Positions 6,144 to 12,855 of a DNA stretch of 13,558 nt are shown here, piece by piece. The notes under the pieces were generated by a model. That model saw only the letters and a list, made by a program, of their open reading frames with translations, did no database searches and had not been told where the DNA came from. Made by a program: the position numbers and the translations under genes. This stretch comes from CAYGDT01 sp964348745 (lineage in GTDB: Bacteria; Patescibacteriota; Gracilibacteria; Peribacterales; Peribacteraceae). Location: the NCBI GenBank assembly GCA_964348745.1, contig CAYGDT010000040.1, forward strand, positions 1 to 13,558, given 5' to 3'. The stretch's first letter is position 1. Each line of letters starts with the position of its first letter.

Positions 6144-8018
6144 TTATACCTCCACTATAATCGGCACCACCATAGGTTCCCTGTTCAACTGCTTGTCGAA
6201 GTAACGGTAGAGCGTTCCGGTGATCGCGCGCTTGAAAGCCTTGCGATCAGTTTCGCCACGGTCGAGTGTTTCTTGATATGCCTTCTTCGTGCGTAACACT
6301 ACTTCACGCGTGATCGTTTCTTGCTCCGAACCGTAAATCAGTCCGCGCGAGAGCACATCCGGGTCGCCGACAAGACGCTTACTATCACTATAAACTTTAA
6401 GCACAACGACCACGGTACCCGCGAGGCTCATGATCTTGCGGTCGCGCATGACCCGCTGGCCTTCGCCGGCAGATCCGCCTTTACCGTCGATGATGATGTC
6501 TTGGGTATCGATCTTGCTCTTGCTCTTGCGGGCATTGAGCTGATCGAATTCCAAAATTTCCCCGTTGCCAAGCAGATGAATCTGGTTATCGGGATAGCCG
6601 ATCTTCTTGGCTAGTGCCGCGTGCGCCGAGCGCATGGCAGGTTCGCCGTGCTCGGGGATGATATGACGAGGTTTGACCAGTCGGTGCATAAGAAGGATAT
6701 CTTCTGCGTTGCCGTGTCCGGTCACGTGGAGTGCAAGTTCTTGATTGGTTTTCACTTGAGCGCCCTGCAGATGCAGGTTATTAATCACCTTGGCAACCGC
6801 GCGTTCGTTGCCGATGATCGGATTACTGCTCAAGATCACCGTGTCGCCTTTCTTCACACCGATATGTCGGTGTGTACCGAGGCCGATGCGCGCGAGTCCG
6901 GCCATCTCTTCGCCTTGGCTTCCCGTTGTGAGGATCAACACTTCGTTATCCGGAAGTTTGTCCATACCGCCGGGCGTCACTTTACGAATCAGTCCGCGCG
7001 GCGCCTTGATGTAGCCCAGATTTTGAGCGATTTCAATGTTGGTCACCATGCTGCGTCCTGACACAAACACCTTGCGGTTGAATGTCTTTGCATGCTCGAT
7101 AACTTGTTGGATGCGATTGAGGAGTGACGAGAAAGTGGAGATAATCAAGCGTCCCTCGGCGTCGCGGATCAGATTGTAGAGCGTTTCGGAGATCTCCGCT
7201 TCGCTCTTGCTGTGTCCGGGTTTCTGGGCGTTGGTGGAGTCCGCGATGATGGCGAGCACCTTGTCGGATTCTCCAAGCTCAGCAAGCCGTTGGAAGTCCG
7301 CACACGCTTCATTCATGGGCGTTAGATCGAACTTAAAGTCTCCGGTATGCACCACAACTCCATAGGGAGTGTGCATTGCGATCGCTGCGGAATCAGGAAT
7401 CGAGTGTGTCACTTTCAGGAATTCCACTTCCACTTTTCCGATGCGAATTTTCTGCCGATACGGAACTACATTCAGTTGCACTTTCTCCGTCAGATGCTCT
7501 TCCTCCAGTCGCTTGCGGACGAAAGCCATTGTGAGCTTGGTTCCATAGCAGGGAGGGTAGTGCAATGCAGGCAGCAGATGCTGCGCCGCGCCGATGTGGT
7601 CTAAGTGTCCGTGAGTAAAGAGCACCGCTTTAATGCGGTTTTCTTTTCCTTTCAGACACGCGACATCCGGCACGAGATAATCGATGCCAAGCATGTCTTC
7701 GTCGGGAAACTGGAGTCCCAGATCGATGATGTAGATATCGTTGTCGACTTCAATGACGAAGCAGTTGCGGCCGACCTGCTCAAATCCCCCAAGGGGATAC
7801 ATGCGCAATTTATTGGGAGTACTTGCTGGTACGTGTGCTTGCGGCGCTTGCTGCTTACTGGGAACGGGAGTGCTATTGCCGTCGCTTCCTGCCGGTGCCA
7901 TGGGTTTCGGGCCCCGTGGCGGTCCGCGCCTGGTCCAGGAGGAGCGCCGTCCCCGATTTCTATTGTGAGAAGGATGTTTATTCTCGTTTTTTTGGGCAGA
8001 GAGTCCACCAGAGTTCAT
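6144..8018 (-). CDS. rnj: Ribonuclease J
   Basis: A metallo-beta-lactamase/beta-CASP ribonuclease with 5'-exonuclease and endonuclease activity in mRNA decay and rRNA maturation. From the ATG at 8018 it is 624 residues. The first 70 or so are basic, low-complexity and rich in Arg, Asn, Pro and Gln, an extension many RNase J proteins lack or have shorter. The core opens with LRMYPLGGFEQVGRNC, then FTHGHLDHIGA (H136, H138, D140, H141), THS (H205), HTGDFKFD (D227), TTGSQGEEMAGLAR and LHVTGHGNAED plus PEHGEPAMR. The C-terminal domain continues to the end. The upstream in-frame ATG at 8099 was rejected because it would lie upstream of the best promoter (8048-8076), whose transcript starts near 8041. 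The gene stands alone, transcribed toward the MscS operon with a 25-bp gap. The assignment is very secure; the start is probable. Confidence 0.95.
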   Translation of the reverse strand: MNSGGLSAQKNENKHPSHNRNRGRRSSWTRRGPPRGPKPMAPAGSDGNSTPVPSKQQAPQAHVPASTPNKLRMYPLGGFEQVGRNCFVIEVDNDIYIIDLGLQFPDEDMLGIDYLVPDVACLKGKENRIKAVLFTHGHLDHIGAAQHLLPALHYPPCYGTKLTMAFVRKRLEEEHLTEKVQLNVVPYRQKIRIGKVEVEFLKVTHSIPDSAAIAMHTPYGVVVHTGDFKFDLTPMNEACADFQRLAELGESDKVLAIIADSTNAQKPGHSKSEAEISETLYNLIRDAEGRLIISTFSSLLNRIQQVIEHAKTFNRKVFVSGRSMVTNIEIAQNLGYIKAPRGLIRKVTPGGMDKLPDNEVLILTTGSQGEEMAGLARIGLGTHRHIGVKKGDTVILSSNPIIGNERAVAKVINNLHLQGAQVKTNQELALHVTGHGNAEDILLMHRLVKPRHIIPEHGEPAMRSAHAALAKKIGYPDNQIHLLGNGEILEFDQLNARKSKSKIDTQDIIIDGKGGSAGEGQRVMRDRKIMSLAGTVVVVLKVYSDSKRLVGDPDVLSRGLIYGSEQETITREVVLRTKKAYQETLDRGETDRKAFKRAITGTLYRYFDKQLNREPMVVPIIVEV

Positions 8019-8047
8019 ATAATATAAATGTAAGTATGTACGTCCGC

Positions 8048-8076
8048 AGTATAGTCCGGCTGTGATCATATAGCAA
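8048..8076 (-). promoter_or_regulatory. Promoter for rnj
   Basis: On the minus strand, TTGCTA (8076-8071), a 17-bp spacer and TATACT (8053-8048) form a good sigma70-type promoter. The predicted start near 8041 gives a leader of about 23 nt before the ATG at 8018. This choice of promoter also argues against the longer upstream reading of the rnj frame. Confidence 0.7.
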
Positions 8077-8151
8077 GCATCGATTTGTATTAGCTTCAAT
8101 TTTTTGGCTTATAATAAACGAATTTTTGTTTTATTTTTTTGTCTTTTGAAG

Positions 8152-8243
8152 GTTTGGAATGTCGGAAATGTTGGAGAGGTTTGGGATGTTGGATTCTGTT
8201 TTCCAACTTTCCCGACTTTCCAAACTTCCCAAACCTTCCCCTC
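8152..8243. repeat. Facing arrays of 9-bp degenerate repeats
   Basis: Five consecutive nonamers of the type GTTTGGGAT occupy 8152-8196. After a 2-bp gap, five consecutive nonamers of the complementary type TTTCCAAAC occupy 8199-8243. Units differ at a few positions but the 9-bp period is unbroken in each block. The block ends 44 bp before the phosphatase-like gene and could form a long imperfect hairpin. It does not resemble a terminator: no U tract follows it. Confidence 0.85.
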
Positions 8244-8287
8244 CGTCCTTGCTCAAACGGCGGCTCATCTGTAGCCTGTAGCACTGT

Positions 8288-10240
8288 ATGGAGATCATGG
8301 TGCAAACAGGGTTTACCAAACCCAAGCGGGGCACGACGCTGTCGGCGCAAAAGGAAACCAGCGCTTCCGGCGAAGATGTCGTGTTGTTGCTCCAGGTGGA
8401 CGGAGCACCGAATGAAGCCAAAACGCTTGAAAAAGAGTGCGCGACGGTTATGAAGCATGCGTTGCTCGAGACCGAGGGGAACGCCGCCGAGCGCCTCGAC
8501 AGTACGCTCAAGGAACTCAACGGGCTTTTTAAAGGTCTTGCGTTCGCGCAAGCGACGTACGAAGTGCATGCCATCGTCGGCATTATCGACAAGGCGGGTG
8601 TTCTACACGTTTCGCACGCCGGTCGTGCTGAGGCGTATGTGGTTCGCGCGGGAACCGCAAGTCAGATTACGGAATACACCCGTGGCAAGCCGACGCCGGC
8701 ATTCGTTCACATCGCGAGTGGAGCGTTGGAGCCTCGCGATGTCATCATCTTCTCAACGCAGAGGCTGCTACGAACAGTGACACCCGCGCAGCTTGCACAG
8801 CTTGCTCAACGCGATGAACATCTGCTGGATGAATTGGTGATAGAACTGGAGGCGGAACGTGAGCAATCGGCTATTGGTGTTTTACATGTATCGGGCAGAG
8901 GAGGAGTTGCTGTTGCCGGCAAACAGAGTCGCTCTGCAACGCCGGTGCGTCTGCCTGCACGAAAAACCGGTCAGCGTCGCGGTGACAATGCGATCGTTTC
9001 TTCGCTCCTGTCCGGCGCTACTGCAGCTGCGTCCCGTGCAGGAGACATGTTGCAAGCTGCAAATCTTCGCCGCGCAAAAAGTTGGTTTACGGGTTTTACA
9101 AAAGACCTGCGTGATCCAAAGCGCAAGCGCAGGGCGCATCTCTTACTTCTGGCATTCACCGTAGCGGTATTCCTTGTCGTATGGGCGTTTGTGAACCTCA
9201 CGACCACCAGTCAGAAACGCCAGTCGCGTACACAATTGCAGACGCAGCTCGAGGAAGTCGATCAGCTCATCAGCACTGCCGAAAATCGCAGAATCTCCGG
9301 GGAGACAGAGAGCGCAAACACCATTCTCGAACAAGCCGAACAGCAGGCGAAGCAGGTGATGGACAACGAGAGCAACCTCTTCCGCGCCGAGGCGCTGGAT
9401 CTTCTGGAGCGCATCCGCGTGAAACGTGAGGAAATCAATAATATCGTTCGTATCACGCCGCGACCGATTGCCAATCTCGCCACGAAGAACGACGCCATCG
9501 ACGCGCAGGGGTTCATCGGTCTTGCTGATGCGGAATTCCTCGTCTACGACAGGCAGGATCTCTACCGCGTACTTCTCAACACTGTGGAAGATCCCACAAG
9601 GTTGACGGATGATGAACTTATTTTGGAGGGCGACAATTTCCCGCGTTATCAAACAGAGGTCTTTCAATTAACCGACAACAGCATTGTGGAACTGGTGAAT
9701 AACCAACCGACGATCATGAAGACAGAAGATCCCGCAGGCTGGATCAAAGGCGCTGCCATGCGCACGTATCTGCGTTTCCTCTACATGCTCTCGCCGGAGA
9801 ACAATCAAATCTATAAATATGAGCGCCTCAGTAACCGCTACACCGCGCCGGCGGAATATAACGTCAACGGCGACTTAAGCGGCGGACTGGATATCGCCAT
9901 CGATGGCAGCGTGTATGTTCTCAAGCAGGGCGGCGAGGTCTTGAAACTGCTCAGGGGTGAAGTACAGCCCTTCACGATCCGCCACCTTCCCGAAGGCGCG
10001 CTTGCAGGAGCCACCAAGATCTACAAAGTATTCGACGGACATCTGTACTTCCTCGACCCTGAGAATTCCCGCGTGATTGTCACTACGGACGGCGGAGCCA
10101 CCGGTGAAGGCGCATACGTGCAGCAGTACATTCTCGAAGGCGATCAGCTTGGTGAACTGAGGGATATCTACATCGATGAAGAGGAGACGCAACTCTATAT
10201 CCTCAGTGACAAGAAAGTTCTGGCGATTGATTTGCGGTGA
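8288..10240 (+). CDS. PP2C-like (degenerate) domain, TM helix and beta-rich extracytoplasmic domain protein
   Basis: A 650-residue membrane protein. Residues about 30-210 resemble a PP2C (PPM) phosphatase fold: AKTLEKECATVMKHAL reads as a helix, GVLHVSHAGRAEAYVVRAG aligns with the family's VGDSRAY strand pair, and LEPRDVIIFSTQRLLR aligns with the DxxLLxSDGL region. However, the metal-binding Asp residues of those motifs are replaced (HAG for VGD, STQ for SDG), so it is probably an inactive or altered phosphatase. A basic linker is followed by a single TM helix (285-304), a Gln/Glu-rich coiled coil (about 308-372) and a beta-rich C-terminal half with repeated short strand motifs, possibly a propeller, presumably outside the membrane. 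The start may be ATG 8288 or ATG 8297; GGAG precedes the latter by 3 nt. The stop overlaps the next gene by 4 bp. Domain order is clear; function unknown, with sensing or wall-related signalling only a guess. Confidence 0.75.
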   Translation: MEIMVQTGFTKPKRGTTLSAQKETSASGEDVVLLLQVDGAPNEAKTLEKECATVMKHALLETEGNAAERLDSTLKELNGLFKGLAFAQATYEVHAIVGIIDKAGVLHVSHAGRAEAYVVRAGTASQITEYTRGKPTPAFVHIASGALEPRDVIIFSTQRLLRTVTPAQLAQLAQRDEHLLDELVIELEAEREQSAIGVLHVSGRGGVAVAGKQSRSATPVRLPARKTGQRRGDNAIVSSLLSGATAAASRAGDMLQAANLRRAKSWFTGFTKDLRDPKRKRRAHLLLLAFTVAVFLVVWAFVNLTTTSQKRQSRTQLQTQLEEVDQLISTAENRRISGETESANTILEQAEQQAKQVMDNESNLFRAEALDLLERIRVKREEINNIVRITPRPIANLATKNDAIDAQGFIGLADAEFLVYDRQDLYRVLLNTVEDPTRLTDDELILEGDNFPRYQTEVFQLTDNSIVELVNNQPTIMKTEDPAGWIKGAAMRTYLRFLYMLSPENNQIYKYERLSNRYTAPAEYNVNGDLSGGLDIAIDGSVYVLKQGGEVLKLLRGEVQPFTIRHLPEGALAGATKIYKVFDGHLYFLDPENSRVIVTTDGGATGEGAYVQQYILEGDQLGELRDIYIDEEETQLYILSDKKVLAIDLR

Positions 10241-10632
10241 GAAAAAAGATCCTCACATTCGGCACTTTTGATAATCTGCATCCCGGTCATATCGCATACT
10301 TAAACGAAGCGCATTCCAAGGGTCAGCTTTTTGTTATCGTCGCGCGGGACGAGACGGTTGAACGCATCAAGGGGCACGGGCCCGATCAATCCGAGCAGAA
10401 GCGTTTGGCTGCAATTACAGAGGTATTCCCGGATGCAACAGTGCTTCTGGGTGATGATCACGATTATCTGAAACCCGTTCGAGAGATCGCTCCCGACCTC
10501 ATTATCATGGGCTACGACCAACGTCTACCACCGGGAATCACCGAGAAGGACCTACCTTGTCTCGTTCAAAGAGCGGCTCCATTGAGCCCGGAAATCCATA
10601 AATCCAGCATTCTACGTCGGAAGACAGGTTAG
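10237..10632 (+). CDS. Cytidylyltransferase-family nucleotidyltransferase, RibL-like (possible FAD synthase)
   Basis: A 131-residue protein of the HxGH nucleotidyltransferase family, which transfers a nucleotidyl group to a phosphate acceptor. It shows GTFDNLHPGH (9-18), VIVARDETVERIKG (33-46), the acceptor-side segment PDLIIMGYDQ (86-95) and a C-terminal SSILR (123-127) matching the ISSTxxR-type motif. The GYDQ wording and short length fit archaeal-type FAD synthase (RibL) better than phosphopantetheine or glycerol-3-phosphate cytidylyltransferases, although TagD-like activity cannot be excluded. The start is a GTG inside the GTGA overlap with the preceding gene. That makes translational coupling likely, and no separate promoter or Shine-Dalgarno sequence is visible. 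The pairing with a membrane phosphatase-like protein is unexplained by either family. Fold is certain, substrate probable at best. Confidence 0.8.
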   Translation: MRKKILTFGTFDNLHPGHIAYLNEAHSKGQLFVIVARDETVERIKGHGPDQSEQKRLAAITEVFPDATVLLGDDHDYLKPVREIAPDLIIMGYDQRLPPGITEKDLPCLVQRAAPLSPEIHKSSILRRKTG

Positions 10633-10641
10633 ACGGATCGC

Positions 10642-10670
10642 TTTTATTACAGCTTCAAATCTGCTATAAT
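10642..10670 (+). promoter_or_regulatory. Promoter for the LPDSG membrane protein gene
   Basis: A perfect TATAAT (10665-10670) lies 22 bp upstream of the ATG at 10693. At 17-bp spacing the -35 position reads TTTTAT, which is weak. Transcription would start near 10677, giving a leader of about 16 nt without a Shine-Dalgarno sequence. Confidence 0.65.
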
Positions 10671-10692
10671 AATACGATTAACAAAAACACCT

Positions 10693-11358
10693 ATGGATGA
10701 ACATACAAATACAGTTCCCACTACCACACCAAAGACGGAGGACGACCGACCGCCACTCTGGAAACAGATTCTCGGTGCGGTACTGGGTGGTGCATTGGCA
10801 CTTGCGCTGTATTACAGCTACGAATTCGTCAAACCGAAGGTAACGGCGTACCTCACGCTACCGTCTGCCGAAGGCGGCACTATGTATCCGCCGGGTGCAA
10901 GCAACATTGCGGATAAGACTATGGATGAAAGCCACCGCAAACGGATCCTCTCGCGCAATCTGCGCGCAGCCGGCGTGGTGCAGGATAATACCATCAACGA
11001 TCCGGCACTCATCAACTCTCCGGATGATCACAGTCTCGATGTTAGTTGGCAGGGAGACGAACAGAGTGCTCCACAAATACAGACAGATGAACAGAGTGCT
11101 CCGCAAACAGATGAGCAGACAGCACCCGCCCAAGAGCAGGTATCTGACCAGCAAGTAGCGACTGGAGAAATCGCCATGGAAACCGATGCATGGGGGAATC
11201 TGTGGGGTGATATCAAGGAAGAAGAAGCGGGTTCCACCGAGAGCATCAATGCGCAGGATCTCCCCGATAGCGGATTTGGTCTCGGCTTCATCGCTGCAGG
11301 CGCCGCTGGTGGAGTGATGGGATTTTGGAGAAAGAAAAAGAAATCTTCGTGTAAGTAA
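10693..11358 (+). CDS. Membrane-anchored protein with LPDSG C-terminal sorting-like signal
   Basis: A 221-residue protein of unknown function. A charged, Thr/Pro-rich N-terminus (1-22) precedes a hydrophobic segment (24-44), probably a signal anchor. The middle is hydrophilic and acidic, with a short repeat DEQSAPQ at 122-128 and 132-138 and DEQTAP at 140-145, typical of a flexible spacer. The C-terminus has LPDSG (190-194), a Gly/Ala-rich hydrophobic segment (195-212) and RKKKKSSCK. This tripartite layout is that of LPXTG-type sortase signals, with Ser in place of Thr. No sortase gene is in the window. The start follows a TATAAT promoter; no Shine-Dalgarno sequence is seen. It lies just upstream of the prepilin peptidase, which may be unrelated. 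The alternative is a plain two-TM hairpin protein in which LPDSG is coincidental. Confidence 0.65.
   Translation: MDEHTNTVPTTTPKTEDDRPPLWKQILGAVLGGALALALYYSYEFVKPKVTAYLTLPSAEGGTMYPPGASNIADKTMDESHRKRILSRNLRAAGVVQDNTINDPALINSPDDHSLDVSWQGDEQSAPQIQTDEQSAPQTDEQTAPAQEQVSDQQVATGEIAMETDAWGNLWGDIKEEEAGSTESINAQDLPDSGFGLGFIAAGAAGGVMGFWRKKKKSSCK
11056..11127 (+). repeat. In-gene repeat encoding DEQSAPQ units
   Basis: Two closely matching copies of the sequence for DEQSAPQ, plus a shorter third (DEQTAP), lie in the hydrophilic middle of the LPDSG protein. The copies are in frame and separated by short linkers (IQT and T), so length changes would only lengthen or shorten the spacer. Confidence 0.7.
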
Positions 11359-11389
11359 TCAGTAATCAGATCACTGCGTACTGGTCACT
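11355..11389. repeat. Short 7-bp repeat block after the LPDSG gene
   Basis: Two exact copies of GTAATCA (11355-11361, 11362-11368) are followed without a break by GATCACT, GCGTACT and GGTCACT. AGT anchors in the first part face ACT anchors in the second, each spaced at 7 bp, which recalls the facing arrays at 8152 and 12856. The block starts inside the last codons of the gene. It is short and the match is weak, so it could be partly chance. Confidence 0.5.
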
Positions 11390-11419
11390 TCGCGCGATCA
11401 TGTTTACAGTAGGACTACT

Positions 11420-12151
11420 GTGTTGGTTCTCTTCTTCATCATCGGTCTCGTCTTTGGCAGTTTTGGATCGGTGATTGTCACGCGGGTGCCGGGCGGCGCG
11501 TCGATCGGCGGCCGTTCGCGGTGTCAGCTTTGTGACGAGCAGATTCGTCCCATCGATCTCTTCCCTGTCCTGAGCTACATCGTATTACGGGGAAAGTGTC
11601 GAAGTTGCAGGCAGCGCATCAGTCCTTTGTATCCGATGCTGGAACTTCTGTCGGGCGGTCTCTTTCTTTTTGCAGCTTGGCGGCAGAGCGATGAGTTGAG
11701 CGCGTTGCTGCTTGCTTTTTCACTGTGGCTACTCCTACTGATCGCATTGATCGACTGGAAAACGCAGACGATTTCCGATGCGCTCAGTCTTCCATTCATT
11801 GCCTTGTCCGCACTCTACAGTGCGGTAGCAGGCACATTCATGCTGTCGGGGATGCTCGTGGGTGTCTCATTCTTCGGTGTGCAGTGGATCATAAGCCGCG
11901 GGCGTGCGGTGGGGAGCGGCGATATCATTCTGGCGGCGGGTATCGGTTTGCTCGTTTCTACTGCAGGCATGATGATCGTGTGTCTTATGATCACCTATAT
12001 CGTCGGTGCGATGATCATCATCGTGCTTCTTTTGTGTAAAAAAGTGCATGCGGGAGGGCATGTCTCCTTCGGCCCGTTCCTCGCTCTCGGTGCGTTTATT
12101 ACGCTCGCATTTCAAGAAAGAATTACATTGTTGATGATGGTGTATTTTTAA
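11420..12151 (+). CDS. pilD: Prepilin peptidase (type IV leader peptidase)
   Basis: An integral membrane aspartic protease that cleaves leader peptides of type IV prepilins or related pseudopilins; bifunctional members also N-methylate the new N-terminus. The 243-residue protein begins with FGSFGSVIVTRVP (12-24), where the family usually has FGSFLNVVIxRLP. Two CxxC pairs (C35/C38 and C60/C63) form the cytoplasmic zinc-binding region, followed by ISPLYPMLELLSG. The catalytic aspartates are D112 in LIDWKTQTISD and D168 in GSGD. About seven hydrophobic helices fit the family. The start is GTG at 11420, 61 bp after the preceding stop. A TACAGT box at 11405-11410 may be a -10, though no -35 is clear. 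No pilin or pilus ATPase genes are in the window. Family assignment is secure. Confidence 0.93.
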   Translation: MLVLFFIIGLVFGSFGSVIVTRVPGGASIGGRSRCQLCDEQIRPIDLFPVLSYIVLRGKCRSCRQRISPLYPMLELLSGGLFLFAAWRQSDELSALLLAFSLWLLLLIALIDWKTQTISDALSLPFIALSALYSAVAGTFMLSGMLVGVSFFGVQWIISRGRAVGSGDIILAAGIGLLVSTAGMMIVCLMITYIVGAMIIIVLLLCKKVHAGGHVSFGPFLALGAFITLAFQERITLLMMVYF

Positions 12152-12183
12152 AATCAGAGCCTACGCTCTATAAGGGCGTAGGC
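12150..12183 (-). terminator. Terminator-like hairpin
   Basis: A perfect 8-bp stem (GCCTACGC 12159-12166 with GCGTAGGC 12176-12183) with a 9-nt loop is followed on the minus strand by TCTGATTTT. It would end a minus-strand RNA from the spacer. On the plus strand it lies 7 bp after the pilD stop with no downstream U tract, so it could serve pilD only weakly. Confidence 0.55.
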
Positions 12184-12306
12184 CCATGACTAGCGTCAGA
12201 ACGTTGCCGGCAATTGCCGTGCTCGCCCTGGCCGCTTCCACCTCCGTGTGACTGTTTATAGTTTCTAAAGGGGGCGGGAGCGGTCAGGAGAGCATCCGAG
12301 CTGACC
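12150..12306 (-). ncRNA. Candidate structured RNA in the pilD-smpB spacer (strand uncertain)
   Basis: The 245-bp spacer holds no plausible ORF but much complementarity. CTAG and GTCAG (12190-12199, one bulged C) pair with CTGACCTAG (12301-12309). Inside, 12230-12239 and 12241-12245 pair with 12276-12285 and 12270-12274, and the perfect palindrome CGGCAATTGCCG (12208-12219) forms a side hairpin. The fold is a rod about 120 nt long with a side hairpin and a 24-nt apical loop. Minus-strand expression is favoured by a TTGACA/TAGGAT promoter (12339-12312) and a terminator-like hairpin at 12183-12159. Plus-strand expression is favoured by the pairing itself: three pairs in the main stem are G-U on the plus strand but become A-C on the minus strand. 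It could be a 6S-like RNA. It is not a recognisable tmRNA despite lying next to smpB. Confidence 0.45.
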
Positions 12307-12311
12307 TAGAC

Positions 12312-12339
12312 ATCCTACACTTTTTTATTCATTTGTCAA
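12312..12339 (-). promoter_or_regulatory. Minus-strand promoter in the pilD-smpB spacer
   Basis: TTGACA (12339-12334), a 16-bp spacer and TAGGAT (12317-12312) read on the minus strand. The predicted start is near 12305, at the edge of the closing stem of the candidate RNA. There is no protein gene in this direction for more than 4 kb. Confidence 0.6.
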
Positions 12340-12383
12340 TCATTGCGATGCCTAAAATGACAGTCAAACAGGCGATACTCCCC

Positions 12384-12389
12384 TACTAT
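12384..12389 (+). promoter_or_regulatory. -10 box for smpB
   Basis: TACTAT ends exactly 7 nt before the smpB GTG at 12397, so the transcript probably starts at or beside the start codon. The -35 region is poor (GTCAAA at 15-bp spacing is the best match). No Shine-Dalgarno sequence is present. Confidence 0.5.
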
Positions 12390-12396
12390 ACGTAGC

Positions 12397-12840
12397 GTGA
12401 AAACTGTCGCCAACAACCGCCGCGCACGCTACGACTACGAGATTCTCGATACCATCGAAGCCGGAATCCGATTGACGGGAGCGGAAGTGAAATCCTGCCG
12501 CGCGGGCAATGTGCACTTAGGCGGTTCGTACGTGCTGCTTCTGGGCGATGCGCCGATCATTCGTGGCATGAAGATCGCCAAGTATGCCTATGCCTCGGGA
12601 TCGGATGACGACGAGCATGTCGGACGCGATCGGCCGCTGCTTTTAAAAAAAAGTGAATTGGAGCGTCTGCAAACCGAGCTCAACGAGAAGGGTGTGACCG
12701 TCATTCCCCTTGAAGTGCGTGCGGGAAAATACATTAAAGTTCTGATCGGAATAGGACGCGGGAAAAAGCGTTTCGACAAGCGGCAGAAAAAGAAGGAGGC
12801 GGATATAGGGAGGCGGTTGCGGGAAGGACGGGAAATATAA
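12397..12840 (+). CDS. smpB: SsrA-binding protein (trans-translation factor)
   Basis: SmpB binds tmRNA and enters stalled ribosomes with it, allowing nonstop mRNAs to be released and the nascent peptide tagged. The 147-residue protein has NRRARYDYEILDTIEAGIRLTG (7-28) and GAEVKSCRAG (28-37), the signature family segment. It also has LLLKKSELERLQ, the VTVIPLEV strand and the basic tail GKKRFDKRQKKKEADIGRRL, which folds into the mRNA channel. The length is close to the usual 145-160. The central segment is MKIAKYAYASGSDDDE where many homologues have an HISPYxxGN-type sequence, a local divergence. The start is GTG with a -10 box 7 nt upstream and no Shine-Dalgarno sequence, suggesting a leaderless mRNA. 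The tmRNA gene itself is not seen nearby. Confidence 0.96.
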   Translation: MKTVANNRRARYDYEILDTIEAGIRLTGAEVKSCRAGNVHLGGSYVLLLGDAPIIRGMKIAKYAYASGSDDDEHVGRDRPLLLKKSELERLQTELNEKGVTVIPLEVRAGKYIKVLIGIGRGKKRFDKRQKKKEADIGRRLREGREI

Positions 12841-12855
12841 TAACGAAAGCAAAAA

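Noticed and set aside
5561..6160. Plus-strand open frame of 199 codons
   Set aside because: Antisense to the MscS-like gene; composition rich in His, Asp and Gln, typical of a shadow frame.
8019..8099. Longer RNase J start at 8099
   Set aside because: It lies upstream of the predicted transcription start, and the encoded residues overlap the promoter.
8152..8243. CRISPR array
   Set aside because: Units are 9 bp, contiguous and without spacers.
9143..9667. Minus-strand open frame of 174 codons
   Set aside because: Shadow of the TM and coiled-coil part of the phosphatase-like gene.
12216..12260. SRP RNA domain IV on the minus strand (GGAAGCGGCCAGGGC resembles 4.5S RNA)
   Set aside because: The invariant AGCAG reads AGCGG and the GGAA-type loop with its closing pairs is not in the right place.
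12150..12396. tmRNA gene beside smpB
   Set aside because: No tRNA-like ends, T-arm consensus, CCA end or tag ORF ending in an Ala-Ala-stop could be found on either strand.
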